A stretch of 64,000 nt of DNA from Eubacteriales bacterium (lineage in GTDB: Bacteria; Bacillota; Clostridia; Lachnospirales; Lachnospiraceae): positions 1 through 64,000 of the forward strand of contig JAUNGJ010000001.1 in the NCBI GenBank assembly GCA_030524585.1. The letters are read 5' to 3'. This document shows, piece by piece, positions 8,467 through 17,239 of this stretch; the stretch's first letter is position 1; each line of letters opens with the position of its first letter. A model generated the notes under the pieces. It searched no databases and had not been told where the DNA came from. It saw only the letters and a list, made by a program, of their open reading frames with translations. The translations under genes and the position numbers were made by a program.

Positions 8467-9546
8467 TTGAGTACGATTGATATTGAATTTAAAAATGTTT
8501 CTAAAAGCTATGACGGGAAGAACTATATTATAAAAGGCATTGATTTAAAGATACCATCTGGACAGAGGACCATCCTTCTGGGACCGTCAGGATGCGGTAA
8601 GACAACACTTCTGCGGATGATTTCCGGACTTGAGACGATCACGGATGGGGAGCTTTATATGGGAGGCGAAGTTGTAAATCGACTTGAGCCGGGTGACAGA
8701 AATGTGGCGATGGTATTTCAGAATTATGCGCTGTATCCTCATATGACGGTTGAAAAGAATATACTGTTTGGTATGGAGATTGCAAAGGTTGGCAAAGAAG
8801 AAAGAGAGAGGAGACTAGTGGAAGCGCTGGACATGTTCGGCCTGACTCCCTACCGTACCCGGTATCCAAAGGAGCTTTCCGGCGGACAGAGACAGAGAGT
8901 CGCGCTTTGCCGTGCTCTGGTAAAAAGGGCGCCGTATTTTCTGCTGGATGAACCGCTTTCCAACCTGGATGCACAGCTGAGAACCATGGCCCGGGCAGAA
9001 CTGGTAAGAATGCACAAAGTATATCTGCCGACCTTTATCTACGTTACCCATGATCAGGTGGAGGCTATGACGATCGGGGAAAAGATTGTGGTACTGAATG
9101 AGGGGAAAATACAGCAGTATGATTCGCCGGATGTTATATACAATCAGCCCAAGAACGTATTTGTCGCGAAATTTATAGGAGCGCCAAGCATGAATATTGA
9201 AAATGCTGATGTGGATGGGAATGATCTGGTAATTTCCGGGACGAGAGTTCCGATTCCAAAAGGCTGGAGAACGAAGATTGGAGAACGCAAAAAGGTTAAG
9301 TTTGGTATACGTCCGGAGCATGTTGAACTGATGAATGATCCGGTAGGGCCGGAAGTGGAGATCCATTATGTGGAGAACCAGGGAGACAAAAAGTCGATAG
9401 CATTTTTGCTGGATGATGTTATTTTCATGGCGACCGCAGGGACACATTTTGAAACTCGTGACAGAATGTATCTTAAAATGGATTGGAGCAAAATGCATAT
9501 ATTTGATGCAGAGACAACAGAAAATGTTGGATATCCTGAAAAATAG
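8467..9546 (+). CDS. Sugar ABC transporter ATP-binding protein, MsmK/UgpC type
   Basis: A 359-residue ATPase that drives the importer. Walker A is GPSGCGKTT, the Q-loop lies in VAMVFQNYALYPH, the signature is LSGGQRQRV, Walker B is YFLLDEPLSNLDA, and the switch His is in YVTHDQVEAMT. A C-terminal TOBE/MOP regulatory domain follows from about residue 240 (FGIRPEHVEL). The start is TTG 8467, 8 bp after AAGGAG (8453-8458). Many Firmicutes share one ATPase among several sugar importers; here it is encoded with its own permeases. The stop codon overlaps the ribosome site of the next gene. Confidence 0.93.
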   Translation: MSTIDIEFKNVSKSYDGKNYIIKGIDLKIPSGQRTILLGPSGCGKTTLLRMISGLETITDGELYMGGEVVNRLEPGDRNVAMVFQNYALYPHMTVEKNILFGMEIAKVGKEERERRLVEALDMFGLTPYRTRYPKELSGGQRQRVALCRALVKRAPYFLLDEPLSNLDAQLRTMARAELVRMHKVYLPTFIYVTHDQVEAMTIGEKIVVLNEGKIQQYDSPDVIYNQPKNVFVAKFIGAPSMNIENADVDGNDLVISGTRVPIPKGWRTKIGERKKVKFGIRPEHVELMNDPVGPEVEIHYVENQGDKKSIAFLLDDVIFMATAGTHFETRDRMYLKMDWSKMHIFDAETTENVGYPEK

Positions 9547-9557
9547 GAGGAAAGAAC

Positions 9558-10325
9558 ATGGTAGATATAGTAGTAAGTACATCTGCATATCTTGCATTTA
9601 ATATTGTTGGTATGCAGGATCTTGACAGGAATCTGGGAGTAGAGGCGCTGATTGAGAATGCAAATGATCATGTGTGGCGCAGGGCGTTTGAAGTGCTGTT
9701 AAATAACAGGCCGAGCCAGTTTACGATTCATGGACCATTCCTTTTTATGGATCTGTCCCATAAGGACTGCAAGTTTGATGAGGTTATTGAGAATTATAAG
9801 TGGACCTTTGACTATTCAAACAGATATAATGCGAAGCATGTCGTGCTGCATCCCCAGGGATATATTGATAACTTCAGAGATGAGGCGAGAGAATCCCGCC
9901 AGGGACGCTGTCTTGAGAGGGTGAACCGTCTGGCTGAGCTTGCGGATGAATTTGGAGCAAACCTGCTGGTTGAAAATCTCTGCTATCCGGAAATTCTTTT
10001 TGAACAGGAAGAATATGTTGATCTGTTCAGGCAGATACCAAATGTGAAGGCGTTGATCGACGTTGGGCACTCGCTGATTAAAAAATGGGATGTGCCGAAA
10101 CTGCTCTGTGATCTGGGAGATAAGATTGACGCATTCCATATTGACGACAACGATGGTGTGATCGACCAGCATGTTAAGCTTGGAGATGGTATACTGGATT
10201 ACAATGAATTTTTTGATGCATATAAGAAGTACTGTAAAGGCGCCCGGCTTGTAATAGAGTATCTTGGAGTTCCCACATCTGAGATTGAAAAGAGTGCGGA
10301 GTGGATTCGTGGGCTGGCAGAATAA
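9558..10325 (+). CDS. Xylose isomerase-like TIM barrel protein (sugar isomerase/epimerase), copy 1
   Basis: A 255-residue protein of the AP-endonuclease-2/xylose isomerase-like superfamily, which includes sugar and inositol-derivative isomerases, epimerases and dehydratases that use a divalent metal. Putative metal ligands are seen in FTIHGPF, LLVENLCYPE, LIDVGHS, FHIDDND and LVIEYLG. The motif FHIDDND carries Asp where copy 2 (10359) has His. AGGAGG overlaps the stop of the upstream ATPase gene and lies 7 bp from ATG 9558, so the two are tightly coupled. It is likely to process the imported sugar. The substrate cannot be read from sequence. Confidence 0.8.
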   Translation: MVDIVVSTSAYLAFNIVGMQDLDRNLGVEALIENANDHVWRRAFEVLLNNRPSQFTIHGPFLFMDLSHKDCKFDEVIENYKWTFDYSNRYNAKHVVLHPQGYIDNFRDEARESRQGRCLERVNRLAELADEFGANLLVENLCYPEILFEQEEYVDLFRQIPNVKALIDVGHSLIKKWDVPKLLCDLGDKIDAFHIDDNDGVIDQHVKLGDGILDYNEFFDAYKKYCKGARLVIEYLGVPTSEIEKSAEWIRGLAE

Positions 10326-10358
10326 TACGCTGTTTATATTATAGAAAGGATGAAAACT

Positions 10359-11126
10359 ATGGATATTATAGTAAGTCATTTACCGTACATAGGATATGGC
10401 ATTTTCAATATGGCAGAGATTCCAAAAGAGTATGGAGTGGAAATTTTTGTTGAATATGGTGATGACTATTACTGGAAGCATCAGCTGAAGAAAATTATGG
10501 CCGGGAGAACGGGAAAGCTTAGCGTTCATGGGCCCTTTTGCGAGATTAATCTCGCTGCTGAGGACTGTGCATTTGATGAAGTGAAGGAAAGCTTTAAGAG
10601 AGCTTTTGATATGGTAAACAGGTATCATGCTGTTCACTGCGTTCTTCATCCACATGCGCAGATTCCGTATCCCGGCTTTAATTTAAAGGAAGGACATCAG
10701 CGTGCACTGGAGCGTACGTTAATTCTTGATGAAATGGCCCGCAGGCAGGAGGTTGAACTGCTGGTTGAAAATATGCCTTATACAGAGCAGCTGATGGATC
10801 AGGAAGCATTTCTTGAAACTTTTGGGCCGGAAAAGCAGCTTAGATTTTTGATAGACACCGGCCATGCAATACTCAATCACTGGGATATGGCAGAGGTTTG
10901 GCGTGTGCTGGGCACGAGAATCCGCGCGTATCATGTACATGATAATTACGCGGACTATGATGCGCACTTAAAGATAGGGGAAGGGCCGACAGATTGGAAT
11001 AAATTCTTTCAGGATTATAAGCGCTATACGCCGGATGCCCGCCTCGTTCTGGAATATGCACAGGGGCCGATAAGGAGCATTGTTGAAAATATTGAGACAG
11101 TGAAGCATATATATGAAAATGCATAA
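10359..11126 (+). CDS. Xylose isomerase-like TIM barrel protein (sugar isomerase/epimerase), copy 2
   Basis: A second 255-residue TIM barrel protein, a clear but diverged paralogue of the gene before it: both start with D-I-V/I-V-S, share HGPF, VNRYHA/SNRYNA, LLVEN, D-x-GH and LEY/IEY at matching places. Likely metal ligands are in LLVENMPYTE, LIDTGHA, YHVHDNY and LVLEYAQ. I start it at ATG 10359 because AAAGGA (10345-10350) has 8-bp spacing to it, and this gives the same length as copy 1; ATG 10350 touches the ribosome site. It ends the operon, 20 bp before a strong terminator. The pair may form a heteromer or catalyse two successive steps. Confidence 0.8.
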   Translation: MDIIVSHLPYIGYGIFNMAEIPKEYGVEIFVEYGDDYYWKHQLKKIMAGRTGKLSVHGPFCEINLAAEDCAFDEVKESFKRAFDMVNRYHAVHCVLHPHAQIPYPGFNLKEGHQRALERTLILDEMARRQEVELLVENMPYTEQLMDQEAFLETFGPEKQLRFLIDTGHAILNHWDMAEVWRVLGTRIRAYHVHDNYADYDAHLKIGEGPTDWNKFFQDYKRYTPDARLVLEYAQGPIRSIVENIETVKHIYENA

Positions 11127-11145
11127 AAGATGATATTGTTTTGTG

Positions 11146-11174
11146 AAGAGCAGGATGTGGGGTCCTGCTCTTTT
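11146..11174 (+). terminator. Terminator of the sugar operon
   Basis: AAGAGCAGGA (11146-11155) pairs perfectly with TCCTGCTCTT (11163-11172), 7-nt loop, followed by TT and an A-rich stretch. Confidence 0.8.
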
Positions 11175-11221
11175 ACAATGAAAAAATCGTATCCTTTTTT
11201 TGCCATTTCTCAAAAAGGGGG

Positions 11222-11250
11222 TTGAAATCACCAAAAAGATGGTTTACAAT
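11222..11250 (+). promoter_or_regulatory. mraZ promoter
   Basis: TTGAAA at 11222-11227 and TACAAT at 11245-11250 with a 17-bp spacer. The MraZ boxes start in its spacer and run downstream across the expected transcription start. Confidence 0.65.
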
Positions 11251-11303
11251 GGTTTCAAGTGGTAGAAAGTGGTGAAAAGTGGTATAAAGTGGTTCGAAAG
11301 TGG
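11237..11303 (+). promoter_or_regulatory. MraZ operator: seven TGG boxes at about 10-bp period
   Basis: TGG occurs at 11240, 11250, 11260, 11270, 11280, 11290 and 11301. The last five are full AAGTGG boxes; the first two are AGATGG and CAATGG. The 10-bp phasing puts each box on the same DNA face. MraZ proteins are known to form rings and repress their own promoter by binding short GTGG-type direct repeats, so this is the expected autoregulatory operator, here longer than the three or four boxes usually described. Confidence 0.8.
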
Positions 11304-11369
11304 AAGAATCATTTGTACGCTTTCGTGAAGGCTGCTGGGGAGCGGCTGGATGAAAGAGGGTGAGTTCTA

Positions 11370-11810
11370 ATGTTGAAAGGAGAATACAGTCATAATATCG
11401 ACCCAAAAGGAAGACTTATCATTCCCGCGAAGTTTCGTGACGATTTAGGGGAGCATTTCGTCATAACTAAGGGAATGGAGAACTGCCTGTACGTATACCC
11501 GGAGACAGAATGGAACGCATTTGAAGAGAAACTTAACGCCTTACCAACCACCACGGACAAGAACGCCCGCAAGTTCGCATATTTCTTTCAGGGATCTGCG
11601 ACGGACGGTGATCTTGATAAACAGGGAAGAACACTTATCCCTTCGGTCCTGAGAGATTATGCAAGACTTGAAAAAGAAGTTGTATTTATCGGTATGGGGA
11701 AGCGTGCCGAGATATGGGACAAGACCAGATGGGATGCGAAGAATGCTGAAGTGGAAGCAGATATTGAAGATATTGCATCAGAGATGGAAGCAAGCGGATT
11801 TAGTATCTAG
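11370..11810 (+). CDS. mraZ: MraZ, dcw-cluster transcriptional regulator
   Basis: A 146-residue protein with two AbrB-like swapped-hairpin domains, each holding the family motif: [20 protein letters not shown] at residues 4-23 and [18 protein letters not shown] at about 80-97. MraZ is a DNA-binding repressor of the division and cell-wall operon it heads. GAGGGTGAG lies upstream of ATG 11370 and the leader carries its binding array. It is followed 11 bp later by rsmH, the conserved order in bacteria. Confidence 0.95.
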   Translation: MLKGEYSHNIDPKGRLIIPAKFRDDLGEHFVITKGMENCLYVYPETEWNAFEEKLNALPTTTDKNARKFAYFFQGSATDGDLDKQGRTLIPSVLRDYARLEKEVVFIGMGKRAEIWDKTRWDAKNAEVEADIEDIASEMEASGFSI

Positions 11811-11821
11811 GGGAGCGAGAT

Positions 11822-12757
11822 ATGGAATTCAATCACAGATCAGTATTACTTAAGGAGACAGTTGACGGCTTACATGTGAAGCCGGACGGCATCTATGTGG
11901 ACGGCACACTGGGCGGTGGAGGACACAGCTATGAAGTGTGTACCAGATTAGGTGAAAAGGGGAGTATTATAGGAATAGACCAGGACGAAGCCGCAATCGG
12001 GGCGGCAGGCGTCCGCTTAAAGGACTTCGGGGAGAAGGTTACAATAGTCAGGAGCAACTATTGTGATATGAAGTCCAGGCTCCAGGAATTGGGAATTGAC
12101 AGAGTCGATGGGATCATGCTGGATCTGGGCGTATCATCTTATCAGTTAGATACGGCAGAGCGAGGATTCTCCTATCGCGAAGATGCACCTCTGGATATGC
12201 GGATGGACAGACGTCAGAAGATGACGGCCAGAGACATCGTCAATGACTACAGTGAGATGGATCTCTACCGCGTGATTCGCGACTATGGTGAGGACAGGTT
12301 TGCCAAGAATATTGCCCGCCATATTGTGACAGAACGCGGCAGGAGATCCATTGAAACCACTGGGGAGTTAACAGAGATTATAAGACATGCCATTCCGATG
12401 AAGTATCAGAAGAAGAGTGGCCATCCAGCTAAGAGAACCTTTCAGGCAATCCGTATTGAACTGAACCGGGAGTTGGATGTGCTGAAGGATTCATTGGATG
12501 ACATGATTGAAATGCTGAATCCGGGAGGAAGGCTGTGTATCATTACCTTCCATTCACTGGAGGATCGGATCGTAAAGAGTGCTTTTAGAAAGAATGAAGA
12601 TCCGTGCACATGTCCGAGTCATTTTCCGGTCTGTGTATGTGGAAATGTTTCCAAAGGGAGAGTCATTACAAGGAAGCCTATTTTGCCGAGCGAAGAAGAG
12701 ATGGCGGAGAACAGCCGCTCTAAGAGCGCAAAGCTCCGTATCTTCGAGAGGGTATAG
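11822..12757 (+). CDS. rsmH: 16S rRNA (cytosine-1402 N4) methyltransferase RsmH
   Basis: A 311-residue SAM-dependent enzyme that methylates N4 of C1402 in 16S rRNA in the ribosomal P site. The N-terminal [15 protein letters not shown], the SAM-binding [41 protein letters not shown], and late [14 protein letters not shown] are all characteristic. Length is normal for the family. ATG 11822 lies 11 bp after the mraZ stop with GGGGAGCGAG between them. It is the second gene of the mraZ operon. Confidence 0.96.
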   Translation: MEFNHRSVLLKETVDGLHVKPDGIYVDGTLGGGGHSYEVCTRLGEKGSIIGIDQDEAAIGAAGVRLKDFGEKVTIVRSNYCDMKSRLQELGIDRVDGIMLDLGVSSYQLDTAERGFSYREDAPLDMRMDRRQKMTARDIVNDYSEMDLYRVIRDYGEDRFAKNIARHIVTERGRRSIETTGELTEIIRHAIPMKYQKKSGHPAKRTFQAIRIELNRELDVLKDSLDDMIEMLNPGGRLCIITFHSLEDRIVKSAFRKNEDPCTCPSHFPVCVCGNVSKGRVITRKPILPSEEEMAENSRSKSAKLRIFERV

Positions 12758-12809
12758 GCAGATGCACTTTTAGAGAAAGGTATAAATAACAAAGAAAGGG
12801 GAGAGTGGT

Positions 12810-13349
12810 ATGGCAGCAGGAACATCTGCTAACAGAAGACAGGCTTATAATCGCTATGCATCAGGCTCACGCCAGATGTATGTGTACGGAAGTGCAGTAC
12901 CGAAGCCGGCATATGAACCGCAGAGGCGGGTGGAAAGACCGGAACAGCCAAAGAAGGTCAGCCGTCAGGTAAAGCAGAACCGCAGACAGGCAATGGGCAT
13001 GAGCAAAGCTTATGTGATTTTTCTTGCGGTGGCAGCAGTATTGATGCTGATGGTGTGCGTGAATTACGTGCAGCTTCGTTCTGAACTTATCAGCCGCTCT
13101 AAAAATATAACCGCGCTGCAGGAAGAGCTGGTGGCTCTGAATGAGGAGAACACGACAAAGTACAATGCAATTATGGATTCTGTGAATCTGGAGCAGGTTC
13201 GTGAGAAGGCTATGAATGAGCTTGGTATGGTGTATGCCAACGAAAGCCAGGTGGTAGAGTATGATAATCCCACCGGGGACTATATCAAACAGTATGAGCA
13301 GATTCCAGAGGAAGGCGTACTTGCAAGCTCAATTGATGTACAAGAATAA
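12810..13349 (+). CDS. ftsL: FtsL-like septum formation protein
   Basis: A 179-residue bitopic protein in the ftsL position between rsmH and a class B PBP gene. About 60 basic cytoplasmic residues precede one transmembrane span (YVIFLAVAAVLMLMVCVNYV) and a coiled-coil segment of about 45 residues (SRSKNITALQEELVALNEEN and on), then MNELGMVYANESQVVEY. FtsL/DivIC proteins bind each other and DivIB to activate septal synthesis. The sequence is poorly conserved across families, so the assignment rests on topology and gene order. The cytoplasmic tail is longer than in Bacillus FtsL. Confidence 0.85.
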   Translation: MAAGTSANRRQAYNRYASGSRQMYVYGSAVPKPAYEPQRRVERPEQPKKVSRQVKQNRRQAMGMSKAYVIFLAVAAVLMLMVCVNYVQLRSELISRSKNITALQEELVALNEENTTKYNAIMDSVNLEQVREKAMNELGMVYANESQVVEYDNPTGDYIKQYEQIPEEGVLASSIDVQE

Positions 13350-13358
13350 GGTGGTAAT

Positions 13359-15380
13359 ATGGTCAAAAAAGCGAAAAACTATTTGACAAGAAAATTTCCA
13401 AAATTTATGCAAAAAAAGCTGGTATTGCTCTATGTAGTCATTATACTGGCTTTTGTTTTTCTGGTGATAAGAATTACATATATTAATGCCAGCAAGGGGG
13501 ACCAGTACACGAGGGTGGTACTGGAACAGCAGCAGTATGACAGCCAGGTAATTCCTTATAAGAGGGGAGATATTCTGGACCGCAACGGCACAAAGCTGGC
13601 AACCAGCGAGCGGGTTTATAATGTGATTCTGGACATCAAAGCTATGACCAGTGACGAGGATTATATAGAGCCCACCATACAGGTACTGAAGGATTGCTTT
13701 GAGCTGGACGGGGAAACGATTCGGGAATTAATCGAAGAAAATCCTGAAAGTAGGTATCAGATTCTGAAAAAAGGCGTGGATTATGCAAAGGCCAGAGAGT
13801 TTAAGGAGATTGATAATGATGAAGAGAACTATCCGGATGTCCATGGTATCTGGCTGGAAGAAGATTATGTAAGAAAATATCCATATAATACCCTGGCCTG
13901 TGACGTAATTGGATTTACTTCAGATGGAAATGTGGGAAATAATGGAATCGAAGGGTATTATAATTCTGTACTGAATGGAACGGATGGCCGTGAATATGGC
14001 TATCTGAACACGGATTCTTCAGTTGAACGTACCGTGAAAGAACCGACAAATGGTAATGTAGTGGTATCAACGATAGATCTTCAGGTTCAGAGTATTGTTG
14101 AAAAGTATATTCTTGCGTTTAATGAGGCTCATAAGAACTATGCGTATCAGGGAGAAGGAAGCGCTAATACGGCGGTGATTGTAATGAATCCGCAGAATGG
14201 GGATATTCTGGCGGAGGCTTCCTATCCGGATTATGACCTGAACAATCCAAGAGATTTAACAAAATATTATACGGAAGAACAGCTTAAGGCCATGTCTGAT
14301 GAAGAGAAAATAGATGCTATGAATGCTCTGTGGCGAAACTTCTGTATCAGCGATACCTATGAACCGGGATCTACAATCAAGCCATTTACGGTGGCAGCGG
14401 CTTTGGAAATCGGCGCCCTGAATGGAGATGAGACTTTTAACTGCGGCGGTATGCTGCATGTGGGAGATCATGATATTCACTGTATTAATCGTGACGGTCA
14501 TGGCACACAGACATTAAAGGAAGCGGTAGTAAATTCCTGCAATGTGGCTTTGATGCAGATCGGAAGTCTGATAGGAAAGGAAGAGCTGTGCAAATACCAG
14601 CATGTTTTTGGATTTGGAGAGATGACAGGGATTGATCTTCCGGGAGACGCATCGACGGAGGGACTTCTTTACACGCCGGAAAACATGGATGATGCCAGTC
14701 TGGCAACTAATGCTTTTGGACAGAACTTCAATGTGACGATGACGCAGCTTGCAGCGGGATTCTGTTCGCTGATTAACGGTGGAGATTACTATGAACCGCA
14801 TATTGTGAAGCAGATTCAGGATGAGAATGGAAATGTAATCGAAACGAAAAATCCGGTACTGGTGAAACGCACGGTTTCTGAGGAAACCAGTACACTGGTT
14901 AAGGATTATATGCGCGGCGTTGTAGAAAGCGGAAGCGGTAAGAAGGCCAATCTGGAGGGCTATGAGATTGGCGGAAAAACTGGTACGGCTGAGAAGCTTC
15001 CGCGTGAAGACGGAAAAAACCTGGTTTCTTTTATCGGCTATGCACCTCAGGAGAACCCGGAAATTGTAGTTTATGTGGTTATCGATGAGCCGAATGATTA
15101 TGATCAGGCTCAGAGTGCATTTGCAGTACAGCTTGCAGCAGACATTATGAAAGAGATTTTTCCATACCTTGGTATCACAACGATTCCGGGATATGAGGCT
15201 CCTGCTGCAGATGATACCACCGGTGATTCGAAAGACGCTGATGCCGCAGCTGACAGCTCTGACAGTGGATCTGACAGCAGCGCCAGTGATTTATATGAAG
15301 GATATACTCTTGACGATGACGGATATTATTACGGCGCAGACGGATACTATGATGCGGCGGGAAATTTCTACGAATACTAA
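13359..15380 (+). CDS. Class B penicillin-binding protein (septal transpeptidase, FtsI/PBP2B type)
   Basis: A 673-residue membrane-anchored D,D-transpeptidase. One span near residues 20-43, a dimerisation domain with YKRGDILDRNGTKLATSERV, and a transpeptidase domain with active-site serine S338 in STIK, SCN starting at S393, and KTG starting at K540. It cross-links septal peptidoglycan with the SEDS partner. After residue about 605 there is an extracytoplasmic tail rich in Asp, Ser, Ala and then Tyr/Gly, without PASTA domains. It follows ftsL by 9 bp, with AAGGTGG before ATG 13359. A second class B PBP follows directly; such a pair usually represents the vegetative and the sporulation (SpoVD) enzymes. 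Confidence 0.92.
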   Translation: MVKKAKNYLTRKFPKFMQKKLVLLYVVIILAFVFLVIRITYINASKGDQYTRVVLEQQQYDSQVIPYKRGDILDRNGTKLATSERVYNVILDIKAMTSDEDYIEPTIQVLKDCFELDGETIRELIEENPESRYQILKKGVDYAKAREFKEIDNDEENYPDVHGIWLEEDYVRKYPYNTLACDVIGFTSDGNVGNNGIEGYYNSVLNGTDGREYGYLNTDSSVERTVKEPTNGNVVVSTIDLQVQSIVEKYILAFNEAHKNYAYQGEGSANTAVIVMNPQNGDILAEASYPDYDLNNPRDLTKYYTEEQLKAMSDEEKIDAMNALWRNFCISDTYEPGSTIKPFTVAAALEIGALNGDETFNCGGMLHVGDHDIHCINRDGHGTQTLKEAVVNSCNVALMQIGSLIGKEELCKYQHVFGFGEMTGIDLPGDASTEGLLYTPENMDDASLATNAFGQNFNVTMTQLAAGFCSLINGGDYYEPHIVKQIQDENGNVIETKNPVLVKRTVSEETSTLVKDYMRGVVESGSGKKANLEGYEIGGKTGTAEKLPREDGKNLVSFIGYAPQENPEIVVYVVIDEPNDYDQAQSAFAVQLAADIMKEIFPYLGITTIPGYEAPAADDTTGDSKDADAAADSSDSGSDSSASDLYEGYTLDDDGYYYGADGYYDAAGNFYEY

Positions 15381-15406
15381 AACATGAAAAAAGAATAAAA
15401 AGGCAT

Positions 15407-15457
15407 AACCTCACAAGACAGACCGTAAACTATAAGGAATTGTTTGGTGAGGTTTTT
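15407..15457 (+). promoter_or_regulatory. Hairpin with T-run that occludes the next ribosome site
   Basis: AACCTCAC (15407-15414) pairs with GTGAGGTT (15447-15454), and TTTTT follows at 15453-15457. The 3' arm contains GGTGAGG, the ribosome site for TTG 15461. It could act as a weak terminator, a translational lock, or both. The loop is 32 nt, so stability is uncertain. Confidence 0.45.
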
Positions 15458-15460
15458 CTA

Positions 15461-17179
15461 TTGAAAAATAAGACATACAATAAAAAGAAAATCTGCATTG
15501 TGTTTTTGGCTGCGCTGGGAGTTATCCTGTTTCTGATAGGAAGGCTGGTCTATCTTATGGTGTTTGATGCGGAGTATTATCAAAAGAAAGCTCAGGATCT
15601 GCATGAGAGGGAGCGGGATATCAAAGCGGCAAGAGGCGAGATTGTTGACGCCGGTGGAACGGTGCTTGCAACGAACAAAACAGTCTGTACGATTTCGGTG
15701 ATCCATAGTCAGATTAAAGATCCGGAAGGGGTAATACAGACGCTTTCCGGTATTCTTGAAATGGACGAGGATACAGTGAGGGCACGGGTGGAAAAGGTCT
15801 CTTCGATTGAGCGGATTAAGACCAACGTAGAGAAGGAAACCGGAGACCGGATTCGGAATCTTGAGCTGGATGGGGTGAAGGTGGATGAGGATTTTAAACG
15901 GTATTATCCGTATAATGAGCTGGCGTCTACTGTGCTCGGATTTACCGGGGGAGATAACCAGGGGATCATCGGTTTGGAAGTAAAGTATGAGGATTATCTG
16001 AAGGGGCAGGATGGAAAGATCCTTACAGTAACGGATGCCAGAGGTGTAGAATTGGAGGGGGTGGCAGAGGACCGGATTGAACCGGTTGCAGGAAATACGC
16101 TGCAGCTTAGCCTGGACTATAATGTTCAGATGTTTGCCCAGCAGATGGCAGAGAAGGTTATGGAAGAGAAACAGGCGGATGGAGTGTCGATCATACTGAT
16201 GAATCCGCAGAATGGTGAACTGCTTGCCATGGTAAATGTGCCGGAATTTAATCTGAATGAGCCGTTTACGCTGGCGAATACAGCCGCTGCGATGACGGAG
16301 GAGGAAAAGCAGGACGCCCTGAATCAGATGTGGCGGAACCGGAGTATCAATGACACCTATGAACCTGGCTCCATCTTCAAGGTTGTTACGGCAGCTGCCT
16401 GCCTGGAAGAGGGGGTTGTGTCTCTGGAGGATACCTTCAGCTGTCCCGGATACTATGTGGTGGAAGACAGAAAGATCCGGTGTCATAAGGTGGGCGGCCA
16501 TGGCTCGGAAACATTTGTGGAAGGGATACAAAATTCCTGTAATCCAGTATTTATCAATATCGGATTGCGTTTAGGAGTGGATTCATTTTACAAGTATTAT
16601 CAGCAGTTTGGTCTGCTTGGCAATACAGGGGTGGATCTCCCGGGAGAAGCTTCGACGATCATGCATAATAAAGAAAATATTGGACTTGTAGAGCTTGCGA
16701 CCATGTCCTTTGGGCAGTCCTTTCAGGTGACTCCAGTACAGATGGCAGCGACAGTCAGCTCAATCATTAACGGGGGCCAGCGTGTGACACCGCATTTTGG
16801 CGTGCGGGTACTGGATAAAAAGGGGGAAGTGGTGGAAACCTTTTCCTATAAAAAAGGAGAAAGGATTATTTCTGAAGAGACATCAGCAACGATGCGGATG
16901 CTGCTGGAAAGTGTTGTGGCAGAGGGCGGAGGAAGTAAGGCGGCGATTGAAGGGTATCGTATTGGAGGGAAAACAGCTACTTCCCAGACCCTTCCGCGAA
17001 GTGCCAATAAATACATTTCTTCTTTTATTGGATTTGCTCCGGCAGATGATCCGCGGATTGTGGGAATGTGTATTATTTATAATCCCCAGGGAGTCTATTA
17101 TGGAGGGACGATTGCAGCGCCTGTGATCGGGAAGATTTTTGAGAACATCCTTCCCTATCTTGGCATTGAAAAAGAGTGA
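15461..17179 (+). CDS. Class B penicillin-binding protein with KTA in place of KTG (SpoVD-like position)
   Basis: A 572-residue transpeptidase homologous to the preceding PBP. It has one N-terminal span, the dimerisation domain (ARGEIVDAGGTVLATNKTV), and catalytic motifs S304 in SIFK, SCN starting at S359, and K504-Thr-Ala where nearly all PBPs have Lys-Thr-Gly. The catalytic Ser and Lys are intact, so it is probably active. It lacks the Asp/Tyr-rich tail of its neighbour. The start is taken as TTG 15461, 8 bp after GGTGAGG; TTG 15440 would touch its AAGGAA. Its place before mraY matches spoVD in sporulating Firmicutes, but I do not assign the symbol because of the paralogue next to it. Confidence 0.88.
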   Translation: MKNKTYNKKKICIVFLAALGVILFLIGRLVYLMVFDAEYYQKKAQDLHERERDIKAARGEIVDAGGTVLATNKTVCTISVIHSQIKDPEGVIQTLSGILEMDEDTVRARVEKVSSIERIKTNVEKETGDRIRNLELDGVKVDEDFKRYYPYNELASTVLGFTGGDNQGIIGLEVKYEDYLKGQDGKILTVTDARGVELEGVAEDRIEPVAGNTLQLSLDYNVQMFAQQMAEKVMEEKQADGVSIILMNPQNGELLAMVNVPEFNLNEPFTLANTAAAMTEEEKQDALNQMWRNRSINDTYEPGSIFKVVTAAACLEEGVVSLEDTFSCPGYYVVEDRKIRCHKVGGHGSETFVEGIQNSCNPVFINIGLRLGVDSFYKYYQQFGLLGNTGVDLPGEASTIMHNKENIGLVELATMSFGQSFQVTPVQMAATVSSIINGGQRVTPHFGVRVLDKKGEVVETFSYKKGERIISEETSATMRMLLESVVAEGGGSKAAIEGYRIGGKTATSQTLPRSANKYISSFIGFAPADDPRIVGMCIIYNPQGVYYGGTIAAPVIGKIFENILPYLGIEKE

Positions 17180-17194
17180 GAAATGCAGTATACT
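17166..17194 (+). promoter_or_regulatory. Internal promoter before mraY
   Basis: TTGAAA (17166-17171), 17-bp spacer, TATACT (17189-17194), straddling the end of the PBP gene, 46 bp before the mraY start. Confidence 0.55.
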
Positions 17195-17239
17195 ATTGTA
17201 GGTTAAGAGAGAATAACAAAAGAAACAATGAGGTGTGTT

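Noticed and set aside
11237..11303. Regular short repeats that could suggest a CRISPR array
   Set aside because: Units are 6-10 bp with no spacers of constant length, and they fit MraZ boxes next to mraZ.
15458..16531. A 357-codon antisense frame in the second PBP gene
   Set aside because: Shadow of a real gene; composition is atypical and no ribosome site is present.
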